From Hydra vulgaris (taxonomy: Eukaryota > Cnidaria > Hydrozoa > Anthoathecata > Hydridae): a stretch of DNA of 64,000 nucleotides. The position numbers were made by a program, and so were the translations under genes. Of this stretch, positions 1-11,490 are shown one piece after another. Position 1 is the first letter of the stretch; each line of letters opens with the position of its first letter. The notes under the pieces were generated by a model. That model was given only the letters and a program-made list of their open reading frames with translations, was not told the origin of the DNA and did no database searches. Location of the stretch: assembly GCF_038396675.1 (NCBI RefSeq), contig NC_088921.1:21337001-21401000 (forward strand), read 5' to 3'.

Positions 1-341
1 TCTGTATCTATTTCCATGGTATTTCTTGGATCTAATAGTAGCATGGCAAAATAGTTCTACCTGTATATATTATATTCTCAGCCACTCAGAGGCCAGTAGA
101 CCTCAAAAGAGGTCTAACCAACCTCTTACTAAAACTCACTCACACTAAACAAACTCACTGAGATCTACGATCTCTATTAAACTCTCAACCACTCAAAAAA
201 TAAACTAAAAGTCCGAAAACTTTTTCAGAAAAACTTAACCTTGCAACCCGTGGAGGGAGCAAGGTAACACTCAATACACTCAGAAGGCCAGTAGACCTTC
301 TTTATACAAGTATGGATCACTAGCTCGCCTAATTAAACTAA
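1..341 (-). mobile_element. Family A half-LINE L0 (A2-like), cut by window edge
   Basis: 5' end of an ORF1-only element on the minus strand: 5' UTR 45-341 and the first 44 bases of ORF1. The UTR has the A2/A3 form (GCTCCCTCC in the U2-like motif, GTTTAGTGTG), matching its palindrome partner R3. Confidence 0.88.
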
Positions 342-391
342 GATAAGAACAGATACTACACTTGATCTTAGCCATTAGGCCGAGAAGCGAT
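342..391 (-). pseudogene. U2 5' half split by element L0
   Basis: U2 nt 1-50, followed by the 5' end of L0. The 3' half lies beyond the left window edge. Confidence 0.93.
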
Positions 392-569
392 AACTGAACA
401 CTGCAGACATAGTCGGACTGACGCCGTCTTCAACAATGTACTTGTGGTTTGAATTAGAACGTCTAATCATTTTCGTCGTCGTCATCATCAGCAGCATCAT
501 CAGCAGCAGCAGCTGAGACCATTAGCGATGTTAGACACTCTGAAAGTGAAGATATTTTCTTTTTTCCAA

Positions 570-758
570 TCTGGGCCGCGCTCAGCAGTAGTGCAAAGCC
601 GAGGCAACCCGTGGTCAGGGCAAGGTAAACCTATGATCCCATGACCTAATGCCAAAAATCAGATTAATATATGAGCCGGACTGTGCCGGCGTACCAGATA
701 TTAAACTGATAAGAACAGATACTACACTTGATCTTAGCCATTAGGCCGAGAAGCGATA
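570..758 (-). ncRNA. U2: U2 snRNA gene
   Basis: Full copy on the minus strand in the left palindrome arm, the mirror partner of 13898-14088. Confidence 0.94.
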
Positions 759-1088
759 ACTGAACACTGCAGACATAGTCGGACTGACGCCGTCTTCAAC
801 AATGTACTTGTGGTTTGAATTAGAACGTCTAATCATTTTCGTCGTCGTCATCATCAGCAGCATCATCAGCAGCAGCAGCTGAGACCATTAGCGATGTTAG
901 ACACTCTGAAAGTGAAGATATTTTCTTTTTTCCAATCTGGGCCGCGCTCAGCAGTAGTGCAAAGCCGAGGCAACCCGTGGTCAGGGCAAGGTAAACCTAT
1001 GATCCCATGACCTAATGCCAAAAATCAGATTAATATATGAGCCGGACTGTGCCGGCGTACCAGATATTAAACTGATAAGAACAGATAC

Positions 1089-3166
1089 TTTTTTTTTTTT
1101 TTTTTTTTTTTTATTTTATCTACCAACTAGTCCAAGGGCCTAGTAGGTTGATTATTTATTTTATATTTTTTATTTTTGTTTTAATTGTTATATATTTTTA
1201 TTATGTTTTGTTAATTTTATATTTTTATTTTTGTTGATATATATTTTTTAAGTTAAATAATGTTAATAGGGTAGCTCTTGGATGCGACATTATAACATTA
1301 TAATTTTTTGTTTAATACTTTTTTAATTGTTTTCTTTAAAATTGTTTTTTATTAAATGTTGCTTTTTAATTTTCTTCTTAAGGTGTTATTTTTGCTCTCT
1401 TGGCTTGATACGTTTGCTTTTTTAAATTACGTTCTTCTTGTTTTCTTTCATGATCTTTAATATATTGGAAAAATTCCTTTTTTCGTTGTTTCCATTCTGC
1501 TCTCTTACAAGCAATATATTTTGTCTTTTCATTTATATTTGCGGTATTGATGTTAAAATTTTTAAATTCTTTCATATTAAATGAGTATATTTCACTGGAG
1601 TCCATTTTTTCGAAACCAAGTGGTGTAAGTTTTCCTCTTTTTTTTTCTAGGTCTTTTATGGATTTAAATTTCTTCAATTTTGCACTCTTATATTGTTCCC
1701 ATTCGAGTTTCTTAAGGCTCTGAATTTTAGTAATTCTTCCTTGCTACAGTTTAGTCGGTCAAAATTTTTAAAGGTCTTCCAGTTATAATTGACTTTGTCT
1801 ATATGTGACATGTGTCTATATTCTGTAGGTATTTCAACGTTGTCCAGATTGTCATCTTCTTTGCTGAAGACATCTTTTTCACTTTGGCCATCAGCATCTT
1901 TACTCTTAGCTATATCACTTACTTTACTACTATCCTGTTCATTATCATCTTCATTTCTTTCATCGACTTCGCTATTATCTTTATCGTTTTTACTAAATTT
2001 GTTTTCGTTTGCTGCCTGAAGTGCTATATTTTCTACTGTTATTTGTATTTCTAAATTCTTCTCATGTTCATTCGTTTCCTTTTCTATTCCCTTATCCTCG
2101 GTCGTTTTAATAATGTTCTGATTTTGTGTTCCTAGAGGTGGTATAACTTGGGGAATGCTACTAGGTGATTTGCAAACAAATTTGTCTTCGTTTTTCTGAT
2201 TTTTGTTTACTTTGTTTTGAGGCTTTCCCACATCTTCCTGGCCGTTGTAGATTGCCCTAACCTCATACCCATTCAGTTTTATAAACCTTGGGATTGGTTT
2301 GTCTATTTTGTCCATAATCGCAACTATGATACCGGAGTAATAGAGCGTTTTGTTGTTTGGTGTTTTTTTAAATATAGGTTTAGTTCTAATATGTTTTCCG
2401 TATCCGAGCTGCTCTAGAAATTTACCAGCAGGATAGTTACTTTTTTCAATTGGTAACCCGAGGATGGAAACAGTTACCTTTTTACTAATGTTTCTCGATG
2501 GAGTAGATTGGTAGAATCGGTGGTTTACACCATTAATATTTAATCCTTTTTCAAGAATCGTTTTTTTAATTTTGTCGTTTTTCATAACAATCTCAATTAT
2601 TGAGCCGTTACGGATTTGTTGGTATCCGAATAGGTATTTATCATATCCGGCCTCTTCAATAGCAACTAAGAAATCGTTGTCGCTAATTTTAGCGTTAACC
2701 TTACATAAGAGAGTATTATTTAGGGCGCTATAGTCGTATGCGTTATCGTTATTGGTTGCTGCTTGTGCATAGGTTTTATTTGCAGCTTGAATAGAGCATT
2801 TGTTCTGGGCTGTAGCAGCCGCTATTTCTGTATCTATTTCCATGGTATTTCTTGGATCTAATAGTAGCATGGCAAAATAGTTCTACCTGTATATATTATA
2901 TTCTCAGCCACTCAGAGGCCAGTAGACCTCAAAAGAGGTCTAACCAACCTCTTACTAAAACTCACTCACACTCAAAAAACTCACTGAGATCTACGATCTC
3001 TATAAAACTCTCAACCACTCAAAAAATAAACTAAAAGTCCGAAAACTTTTTTAGAAAATCTTGGCCTTGCAACCCGTGGAGGTAGCAAGGTAACACTCAA
3101 TACACTCAGAAGGCCAGTAGACCTTCTTTATACAGTATGGATCACTAGCTCGCCTAATTAAACTAA
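1089..3166 (-). mobile_element. Family A half-LINE L1 (A1)
   Basis: Complete ORF1-only element with 5' UTR 2871-3166, ORF1, 3' UTR and a poly(A) tail seen as T at 1089-1112. Palindrome partner of R2. Confidence 0.93.
1378..2870 (-). pseudogene. ORF1 of L1, frameshifted
   Basis: Residues 1 to about 385 read from 2870 to a frame break near 1735, where CTTAAGGCTC has lost one A. The C-terminal domain continues in another frame to 1378. A short garbled stretch lies at 1660-1690. It carries the KKRGK variant shared with R2 and R6. The break may be a consensus error, since sister copies are open. Confidence 0.88.
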
Positions 3167-3552
3167 GATAAGAACAGATACTACACTTGATCTTAGCCAT
3201 TAGGCCGAGAAGCGATAACTGAACACTGCAGACATAGTCGGACTGACGCCGTCTTCAAAAATGCAACAATGTACTTGTGGTTTGAATTAGAACGTCTAAT
3301 CATTTTCGTCGTCGTCATCATCAGCAGCATCATCAGCAGCAGCAGCTGAGACCATTAGCGATGTTAGACACTCTGAAAGTGAAGATATTTTCTTTTTTCC
3401 AATCTGGGCCGCGCTCAGCAGTAGTGCAAAGCCGAGGCAACCCGTGGTCAGGGCAAGGTAAACCTATGATCCCATGACCTAATGCCAAAAATCAGATTAA
3501 TATATGAGCCGGACTGTGCCGGCGTACCAGATATTAAACTGATAAGAACAGA

Positions 3553-3555
<3 letters not shown>

Positions 3556-3583
<28 letters not shown>

Positions 3584-5636
3584 ATTTTATCTACCAACTA
3601 GTCCAAGGGCCTAGTAGGTTGATTATTTATTTTATATTTTTTATTTTTGTTTTAATTGTTATATATTTTTATTATGTTTTGTTAATTTTATATTTTTATT
3701 TTTGTTGATATATATTTTTTAAGTTAAATAATGTTAATAGGGTAGCTCTTGGATGCGACATTATAACATTATAATTTTTTGTTTAATACTTTTTTAATTG
3801 TTTTCTTTAAAATTGTTTTTTATTAAATGTTGCTTTTTAATTTTCTTCCTTAAGGTGTTATTTTTGCTCTCTTGGCTTGATACGTTTGCTTTTTTAAATT
3901 ACGTTCTTCTTGTTTTCTTTCATGATCTTTAAATATATTGGAAAAATTCCTTTTTTGTTGTTTCCATTCTGCTCTCTTACAAGCAATATATTTTGTCTTT
4001 TCATTTATATTTGCGGTATTGATGTTAAAATTTTTAAATTCTTTCATATTAAATGAGTATATTTCACTGGAGTCCATTTTTTCGAAACCAAGTGGTGTAA
4101 GTTTTCCTATTTTTTTTTCTAGGTCTTTGAGTGATTTATATTTATTCATTTTTGCAGTGTTATATTGTTCCCATTCGAGTTTCTTAAAGGCTCTGAATTT
4201 TAGTAATTCTTCCTTGCTACAGTTTAGTCGGTCAAAATTTTTAAAGGTCTTCCAGTTATAATTGACTTTGTCTATATGTGACATGTGTCTATATTCTGTA
4301 GGTATTTCAACGTTGTCCAGATTGTCATCTTCTTTGCTGAAGACATCTTTTTCACTTTGGCCATCAGCATCTTTACTCTTAGCTATATCACTTACTTTAC
4401 TACTATCCTGTTCATTATCATCTTCATTTCTTTCATCGACTTCGCTATTATCTTTATCGTTTTTACTAAATTTGTTTTCGTTTGCTGCCTGAAGTGCTAT
4501 ATTTTCTACTGTTATTTGTATTTCTAAATTCTTCTCATGTTCATTCGTTTCCTTTTCTATTCCCTTATCCTCGGTCGTTTTAATAATGTTCTGATTTTGT
4601 GTTCCTAGAGGTGGTATAACTTGGGGAATGCTACTAGGTGATTTGCAAACAAATTTGTCTTCGTTTTTCTGATTTTTGTTTACTTTGTTTTGAGGCTTTC
4701 CCACATCTTCCTGGCCGTTGTAAGATGCCTAACCTCATACCCATTCAGTTTTATAAACCTTGGGATTGGTTTGTCTATTTTGTCCATAATCGCAACTATG
4801 ATACCGGAGTAATAGAGCGTTTTGTTGTTTGGTGTTTTTTTAAATATAGGTTTAGTTCTAATATGTTTTCCGTATCCGAGCTGCTCTAGAAATTTACCAG
4901 CAGGATAGTTACTTTTTTCAATTGGTAACCCGAGGATGGAAACAGTTACCTTTTTACTAATGTTTCTCGATGGAGTAGATTGGTAGAATCGTGATTTTTT
5001 ACACCATTAATATTTAATCCTTTTTCAAGAATCGTTTTTTTAATTTTGTCGTTTTTCATAACAATCTCAATTATTGAGCCGTTACGGATTTGTTGGTATC
5101 CGAATAAGGGTATTTATCATATCCGGCCTCTTCAATAGCAACTAAGAAATCGTTGTCGCTAATTTTAGCGTTAACCTTACATAAGAGAGTATTATTTAGG
5201 GCGCTATAGTCGTATGCGTTATCGTTATTGGTTGCTGCTTGTGCATAGGTTTTATTTGCAACTTGAATAGAGCATTTGTTCTGGGCTGTAGCAGCCGCTA
5301 TTTCTGTATTCATTTCCATGGTATTTCTTGGATCTAATAGTAGCATGGCAAAATAGTTCTACCGTATTATATTCTCAGCCACTCCAGGCCAGTAGACCTC
5401 AAAAGAGGTCTAACCAACCTCTTACTAAAACTCACTCACACTCAAAAAACTCACTGAGATCTACGATCTCTATAAAACTCTCAACCACTCAAAAAATAAA
5501 CTAAAAGTCCGAAAACTTTTTTAGAAAATCTTGGCCTTGCAACCCGTGGAGGTAGCAAGGTAACACTCAATACACTCAGAAGGCCAGTAGACCTTCTTTA
5601 TACAGTATGGATCACTAGCTCGCCTAATTAAACTAA
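3556..5636 (-). mobile_element. Family A half-LINE L2 (A1)
   Basis: Complete ORF1-only element, 5' UTR 5347-5636, T-run (tail) 3556-3583. Palindrome partner of R1. Confidence 0.93.
3850..5346 (-). pseudogene. ORF1 of L2, several frame breaks
   Basis: N-terminal 85 or so residues are open from 5346. Small indels near 5105, 4990 and 4720 shift the frame, and the rest (from GKPQNK to the C-terminus) is open at 3850-4704. The sites differ from the lesion in partner R1, so they arose after duplication or are sequencing errors. Confidence 0.87.
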
Positions 5637-5859
5637 GATAAGAACAGATACTACACTTGATCTTAGCCATTAGGCCGAGAAGCGATAACTGAACACTGCA
5701 GACATAGTCGGACTGACGCCGTCTTCAACAATGTACTGTTTGAATTAGAACGTCTAATCATTTTCGTCGTCGTCATCATCAGCAGCATCATCAGCAGCAG
5801 CAGCTGAGACCATTAGCGATGTTAGACACTCTGAAAGTGAAGATATTTTCTTTTTTCCA

Positions 5860-6048
5860 ATCTGGGCCGCGCTCAGCAGTAGTGCAAAGCCGAGGCAACC
5901 CGTGGTCAGGGCAAGGTAAACCTATGATCCCATGACCTAATGCCAAAAATCAGATTAATATATGAGCCGGACTGTGCCGGCGTACCAGATATTAAACTGA
6001 TAAGAACAGATACTACACTTGATCTTAGCCATTAGGCCGAGAAGCGAT
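5860..6048 (-). ncRNA. U2: U2 snRNA gene
   Basis: Full minus-strand copy, the mirror partner of 8610-8797 but without that copy's 3' stem changes. Confidence 0.94.
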
Positions 6049-6212
6049 AACTGAACACTGCAGACATAGTCGGACTGACGCCGTCTTCAACAATGTACTT
6101 GTGGTTTGAATTAGAACGTCTAATCATTTTCGTCGTCGTCATCATCAGCAGCAGCAGCTGAGACCATTAGCGATGTTAGACACTCTGAAAGTGAAGATAT
6201 TTTCTTTTTTCC

Positions 6213-6361
6213 AATCTGGGCCGCGCTCAGCAGTAGTGCAAAGCCGAGGCAACCCGTGGTCAGGGCAAGGTAAACCTATGATCCCATGACCTAATGCCAA
6301 ACTTCAGATTAATATATGAGCCGGACCGTGCGGCTAGTATTAAACTGATAAGAACAGATAC
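6213..6361 (-). pseudogene. U2 3' half next to the left ORF2 tail
   Basis: Only the part 3' of the insertion site is present. The stem IIa region is degraded (CCGGACCGTGCGGC) and shorter than in other copies. Confidence 0.88.
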
Positions 6362-7307
6362 TTTTTTTTTTTTTTTTTTTTTTTTTTATTATCTTCCATC
6401 TTGTCCAAAGCCCAAGAAGGCAGATTAGTTCTTATTTTTGTTTGTGTTTGTAGTTTTATGGTTTAATATTTAGTTTTATAGTATTATATTTTTTATTTTG
6501 TTTTATGTTTTGTTTTATTAATTTTTTTTGAGTTATCGAGAGTTTAGAAAGTAACTCTTGGATGTGACTTTATAACACTTTTTTTTTTTTTTTTTTTTGT
6601 TATGTTGTTGAGAGAATTTATCTGGGATCAACTTTAGTTTATATTTTAAAGTTATATGTTAAACTTTAACGTTTCCAGAGCTTTTTAGACTAATTGCGTT
6701 GTTGATTGAGAAAATTTTATGGAAACCTTCGATGTCGTTTTCTCTTCTGAACTTGTTGTAGGCGCGTTTTCGATATATATTTTATTTCCTTTTTGATTTT
6801 CTCTATTATTTTTTCGGATGTTATACTTTTATTTTCTTTTATAGTTTCATTTTCTCGCTCTCCATAATTCCGGTGGTAATTATATTGGTTGTTGCTCGTA
6901 ATGATTTTTGTGATATAACTATTTTTTGGTTGTTCTTCTGAGTTTATTTGGAATATAGTGCTAGACTTGTTAAATTTTTTATTTGGAATTAGTTTCTTGT
7001 AGATGGTTTTAAAAGCATTCCATTCTTGCTGTTGTGCACGATATAAACGGGTGCAAAGTTGTTTCTGTTTTATCGCATTTCCGACATTTGTTGTTTTTCT
7101 CTTCCTCGGTTTTTGCGCCACCTTTTGGTTTTGAAGAGTTGGCAGACTATCTGTATATATTCTCCATAGTGTGTTTCTATGGTCCTTGGGCAAAAGAGTT
7201 GAAGTTTCTTTGCCATATTTTGGGCCACGGCAGAAAATTTCGCAGGTGTGCTTCCCATGTGCTTTCAATTTTTTTTATGTTTTCATTTTCGTTTGGGTTT
7301 GATATAT
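6362..7307 (-). mobile_element. 5'-truncated LINE with ORF2 tail (left arm)
   Basis: 3' part of an ORF2-bearing LINE on the minus strand: degenerate ORF2 C-terminus (6717-7300), 3' UTR and tail (T-run from 6362). It is the inverted copy of 7312-8278 and has many frame breaks. Confidence 0.88.
6717..7300 (-). pseudogene. ORF2 C-terminal fragment, broken (left arm)
   Basis: Same protein region as the open fragment at 7318-7970 (LPWPKIWQ..NFNSFAQGP, RKNRGR, CCHC finger, ELWRARN-like end), but split over several frames by small indels. No function expected. Confidence 0.85.
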
Positions 7308-7317
7308 TGGCATATAT

Positions 7318-7970
7318 CAAACCCAAACGAAAATGAAAACATAAAAAAAATTGAAAGCACATGGGAAGCACACCTGCAAAGATCTCTGCCGTGGCCCAAA
7401 ATATGGCAAAGAAACTTCAACTCTTTTGCCCAAGGACCATCAAAAAACACGCTATGGAGAATATATACAGATAGTCTGCCAACTCTTCAAAAAACCAAAA
7501 GGTGGCGCAAAAACCGAGGAAGAGGAACAGACAAATGTCGGAAATGCGATAAAACAGAAACAACTTTGCACCCGTTTATATCGTGCACAACAGCAAGAAG
7601 TGTATGGAATGCTTTTAAAACCATCTACAAGAAACTAATTCCAAATAAAAAATTTAACATTGTTCACGCTATATTCCAAATAAACTCAGAAGAACAACCA
7701 AAAAATAGTTATGTCGCAAAAATCATTACGACAACAACCAATATAATTACCACGGAATTATGGAGAGCGAGAAATGAAACTATAAAAGAAAATAAAAGTA
7801 TAACATCCGAAAAAATAATAGAGAAAATCAAAAAGGAAATAAAATATATATGGAAAACACACTACAACAAGTTCAGAAGAGAAAACGACATCGAAGGTTT
7901 CCATAAAATTTTCTCAATCAACAACGCAATTAGTCTAAAAACTATGGAAACGTTAAAGTTTAACATATAA
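7318..7970 (+). CDS. ORF2 C-terminal fragment of a Tx1/Keno-like LINE
   Basis: An open fragment of about 217 residues corresponding to the last quarter of ORF2 in element B: LPWPKIWQRNFNSFAQGP, RKNRGRG, a CCHC finger (C-x2-C-x7-H-x4-C in CRKC..LHPFISC), TTELWRARN and FSINNAIS. The open frame reaches back to 7248 across the palindrome axis, but the part before 7318 comes from the opposite arm and is chance. Endonuclease and reverse transcriptase are missing. It represents a second ORF2 lineage, distinct from B and F. Confidence 0.85.
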
Positions 7971-8023
7971 CTTTAAAATATAAACTAAACTTGATCCCAG
8001 ATAAATTCTCTCAACAACATAAC

Positions 8024-8054
<31 letters not shown>

Positions 8055-8208
8055 GTTATAAAGTCACATCCAAGAGTTACTTTCTAAACTCTCGATAACT
8101 CAAAAAAAATTAATAAACAAAACATAAAACAAAATAAAAATATAATACTATAAAACTAAATATTAAACCATAAAACTACAAACACAAACAAAAATACAAA
8201 CTAATCTG

Positions 8209-8233
8209 CCTTCTTGGGCCTTGGACAAGATGG
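8209..8233 (+). promoter_or_regulatory. 3'-end hairpin of the ORF2 tail element
   Basis: CCTTCTTG and CAAGATGG can pair (one T-T mismatch) around the loop GGCCTTGGA. Family A has the same loop and mismatch, but two base pairs are swapped (T-A for A-T on both sides), which is compensatory change. Probably the RNA signal read by the reverse transcriptase (inference). Confidence 0.65.
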
Positions 8234-8239
8234 AAGATA

Positions 8240-8278
<39 letters not shown>

Positions 8279-8281
<3 letters not shown>

Positions 8282-8433
8282 TCTGTTCTTATCAGTTTAA
8301 TATCTGGTACGCCGGCACAGTCCGGCTCATATATTAATCTGATTTTTGGCATTAGGTCATGGGATCATAGGTTTACCTTGCCCTGACCACGGGTTGCCTC
8401 GGCTTTGCACTACTGCTGAGCGCGGCCCAGATT
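8279..8433 (+). pseudogene. U2 3' half next to the right ORF2 tail
   Basis: Starts with GTATCTGTTC directly after the poly(A). No matching 5' half exists, because the palindrome axis cuts through the element. Confidence 0.93.
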
Positions 8434-8609
8434 GGAAAAAAGAAAATATCTTCACTTTCAGAGTGTCTAACATCGCTAATGGTCTCAGCTGCTGCTGCTG
8501 ATGATGCTGCTGATGATGACGACGACGAAAATGATTAGACGTTCTAATTCAAACCACAAGTACATTGTTGAAGACGGCGTCAGTCCGACTATGTCTGCAG
8601 TGTTCAGTT

Positions 8610-8797
8610 ATCGCTTCTCGGCCTAATGGCTAAGATCAAGTGTAGTATCTGTTCTTATCAGTTTAATATCTGGTACGCCGGCACAGTCCGGCTCATATAT
8701 TAATCTGATTTTTGGCATTAGGTCATGGGATCATAGGTTTACCTTGCCCTGACCACGGGTTGCCTCGGCTCGGCACGACTGCTCAGCGCGGCCCAGC
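8610..8797 (+). ncRNA. U2: U2 snRNA gene, altered 3' stem-loop
   Basis: Full copy, but stem-loop IV reads CTCGGCTCGGCACGACTGC, with several changes close together. The mirrored copy at 5860 lacks them, so they are either recent or consensus errors. Confidence 0.9.
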
Positions 8798-9025
8798 TTG
8801 GAAAAAAGAAAATATCTTCACTTTCAGAGTGTCTAACATCGCTAATGGTCTCAGCTGCTGCTGCTGATGATGCTGCTGATGATGACGACGACGAAAATGA
8901 TTAGACGTTCTAATTCAAACCACAAGTACATTGTTGAAGACGGCGTCAGTCCGACTATGTCTGCAGTGTTCAGTTATCGCTTCTCGGCCTAATGGCTAAG
9001 ATCAAGTGTAGTATCTGTTCTTATC

Positions 9026-11078
9026 TTAGTTTAATTAGGCGAGCTAGTGATCCATACTGTATAAAGAAGGTCTACTGGCCTTCTGAGTGTATTGAGTGTT
9101 ACCTTGCTACCTCCACGGGTTGCAAGGCCAAGATTTTCTAAAAAAGTTTTCGGACTTTTAGTTTATTTTTTGAGTGGTTGAGAGTTTTATAGAGATCGTA
9201 GATCTCAGTGAGTTTTTTGAGTGTGAGTGAGTTTTAGTAAGAGGTTGGTTAGACCTCTTTTGAGGTCTACTGGCCTCTGAGTGGCTGAGAATATAATATA
9301 TACAGGTAGAACTATTTTGCCATGCTACTATTAGATCCAAGAAATACCATGGAAATAGATACAGAAATAGCGGCTGCTACAGCCCAGAACAAATGCTCTA
9401 TTCAAGCTGCAAATAAAACCTATGCACAAGCAGCAACCAATAACGATAACGCATACGACTATAGCGCCCTAAATAATACTCTCTTATGTAAGGTTAACGC
9501 TAAAATTAGCGACAACGATTTCTTAGTTGCTATTTAAGAGGCCGTATATTATAAATACATATTCGTATACCAACAAATCCGTAACGGCTCAATAATTGAG
9601 ATTGTTATGAAAAACGACAAAATTAAAAAAACGATTCTTGAAAAAGGATTAAATATTAATGGTGTAAACCACCGATTCTACCAATCTACTCCATCGAGAA
9701 ACATTAGTAAAAAGGTAACTGTTTCCATCCTCGGGTTACCAATTGAAAAAAGTAACTATCCTGCTGGTAAATTTCTAGAGCAGCTCGGATACGGAAAACA
9801 TATTAGAACTAAACCTATATTTAAAAAAACACCAAACAACAAAACGCTCTATTACTCCGGTATCATAGTTGCGATTATGGACAAAATAGACAAACCAATC
9901 CCAAGGTTTATAAAACTGAATGGGTATGAGGTTAGGGCAATCTACAACGGCCAGGAAGATGTGGGAAAGCCTCAAAACAAAGTAAACAAAAATCAGAAAA
10001 ACGAAGACAAATTTGTTTGCAAATCACCTAGTAGCATTCCCCAAGTTATACCACCTCTAGGAACACAAAATCAGAACATTATTAAAACGACCGAGGATAA
10101 GGGAATAGAAAAGGAAACGAATGAACATGAGAAGAATTTAGAAATACAAATAACAGTAGAAAATATAGCACTTCAGGCAGCAAACGAAAACAAATTTAGT
10201 AAAAACGATAAAGATAATAGCGAAGTCGATGAAAGAAATGAAGATGATAATGAACAGGATAGTAGTAAAGTAAGTGATATAGCTAAGAGTAAAGATGCTG
10301 ATGGCCAAAGTGAAAAAGATGTCTTCAGCAAAGAAGATGACAATCTGGACAACGTTGAAATACCTACAGAATATAGACACATGTCACATATAGACAAAGT
10401 CAATTATAACTGGAAGACCTTTAAAAATTTTGACCGACTAAACTGTAGCAAGGAAGAATTACTAAAATTCAGAGCCTTTAAGAAACTCGAATGGGAACAA
10501 TATAACACTGCAAAAATGAATAAATATAAATCACTCAAAGACCTAGAAAAAAAAATAGGAAAACTTACACCACTTGGTTTCGAAAAAATGGACTCCAGTG
10601 AAATATACTCATTTAATATGAAAGAATTTAAAAATTTTAACATCAATACCGCAAATATAAATGAAAAGACAAAATATATTGCTTGTAAGAGAGCAGAATG
10701 GAAACAACGAAAAAAGGAATTTTTCCAATATATTAAAGATCATGAAAGAAAACAAGAAGAACGTAATTTAAAAAAGCAAACGTATCAAGCCAAGAGAGCA
10801 AAAATAACACCTTAAGAAGAAAATTAAAAAGCAACATTTAATAAAAAACAATTTTAAAGAAAACAATTAAAAAAGTATTAAACAAAAAATTATAATGTTA
10901 TAATGTCGCATCCAAGAGCTACCCTATTAACATTATTTAACTTAAAAAATATATATCAACAAAAATAAAAATATAAAATTAACAAAACATAATAAAAATA
11001 TATAACAATTAAAACAAAAATAAAAAATATAAAATAAATAATCAACCTACTAGGCCCTTGGACTAGTTGGTAGATAAA

Positions 11079-11109
<31 letters not shown>
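9026..11109 (+). mobile_element. Family A half-LINE R1 (A1)
   Basis: 5' UTR 9026-9321, ORF1, 3' UTR 10816-11080, poly(A) to 11109. Flanked by a 15-16 nt duplication of U2 sequence. Confidence 0.95.
9322..10815 (+). pseudogene. ORF1 of R1, one premature stop
   Basis: In frame for the full 497 codons except for TAA at 9535-9537, where other copies have GAA. The stop lies in a cluster of mostly G-to-T and C-to-A changes (9535-9572) that is absent from L2 and R5, its duplicates. The domains downstream are otherwise intact. Confidence 0.9.
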
Positions 11110-11112
<3 letters not shown>

Positions 11113-11490
11113 TCTGTTCTTATCAGTTTAATATCTGGTACGCCGGCACAGTCCGGCTCATATATTAATCTGATTTTTGGCATTAGGTCATGGGATCATA
11201 GGTTTACCTTGCCCTGACCACGGGTTGCCTCGGCTTTGCACTACTGCTGAGCGCGGCCCAGATTGGAAAAAAGAAAATATCTTCACTTTCAGAGTGTCTA
11301 ACATCGCTAATGGTCTCAGCTGCTGCTGCTGATGATGCTGCTGATGATGACGACGACGAAAATGATTAGACGTTCTAATTCAAACCACAAGTACATTGTT
11401 GAAGACGGCGTCAGTCCGACTATGTCTGCAGTGTTCAGTTATCGCTTCTCGGCCTAATGGCTAAGATCAAGTGTAGTATCTGTTCTTATC

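Larger units (their letters stand above)
936..3216 (-). pseudogene. U2 gene split by element L1
   Basis: 5' half at 3167-3216, 3' half at 936-1088. The bases AGTATCTGTTCTTATC occur on both sides of the element. Confidence 0.93.
3401..5686 (-). pseudogene. U2 gene split by element L2
   Basis: 5' half at 5637-5686, 3' half at 3401-3555. The adjoining spacer (3217-3400) has a short private insertion near 3259. Confidence 0.93.
1..7307 (-). repeat. Left arm of a giant inverted repeat (palindrome)
   Basis: This arm holds, on the minus strand and in mirrored order, the same series found to the right of 7312: ORF2 tail, U2 copies, A1 copy with KKIGK (L2), split U2, A1 copy with KKRGK (L1), U2, then an A2-type 5' end (L0). 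The axis lies between 7309 and 7310. The arms carry many scattered small mismatches and indels. It could be a true inverted duplication or a fold-back read or assembly artefact. Confidence 0.9.
7312..8278 (+). mobile_element. 5'-truncated LINE with ORF2 tail (right arm)
   Basis: ORF2 C-terminus, 3' UTR 7971-8241 and poly(A) up to 8278. The 3' UTR is related to that of family A: both contain GTTATAA-GTC-CATCCAAGAG-TAC and end in a hairpin with loop GGCCTTGGA. This makes it the best candidate in the window for a relative of the autonomous partner of family A. The 5' end is cut by the palindrome axis. Confidence 0.9.
8976..11264 (+). pseudogene. U2 gene split by element R1
   Basis: 5' half 8976-9025, 3' half 11110-11264, with a 15-16 nt target-site duplication. 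Confidence 0.94.

Noticed and set aside
1089-1112. Long T or A runs as independent microsatellites
   Set aside because: They are the poly(A) tails of the elements, always next to the GTATCTG target copy.
7248-7317. N-terminal part (MLPMCFQFF..) of the open frame that crosses the palindrome axis
   Set aside because: It is the reverse complement of the ORF2 coding sequence from the other arm, not a real start.
10138-10403. Recurrent 76-80 aa antisense reading frames in every family A copy (e.g. MTLSICDMCLYS.., MSIFCRYF..)
   Set aside because: They lie opposite ORF1 in another frame and recur only because the element is repeated; composition follows the complement of the acidic linker.
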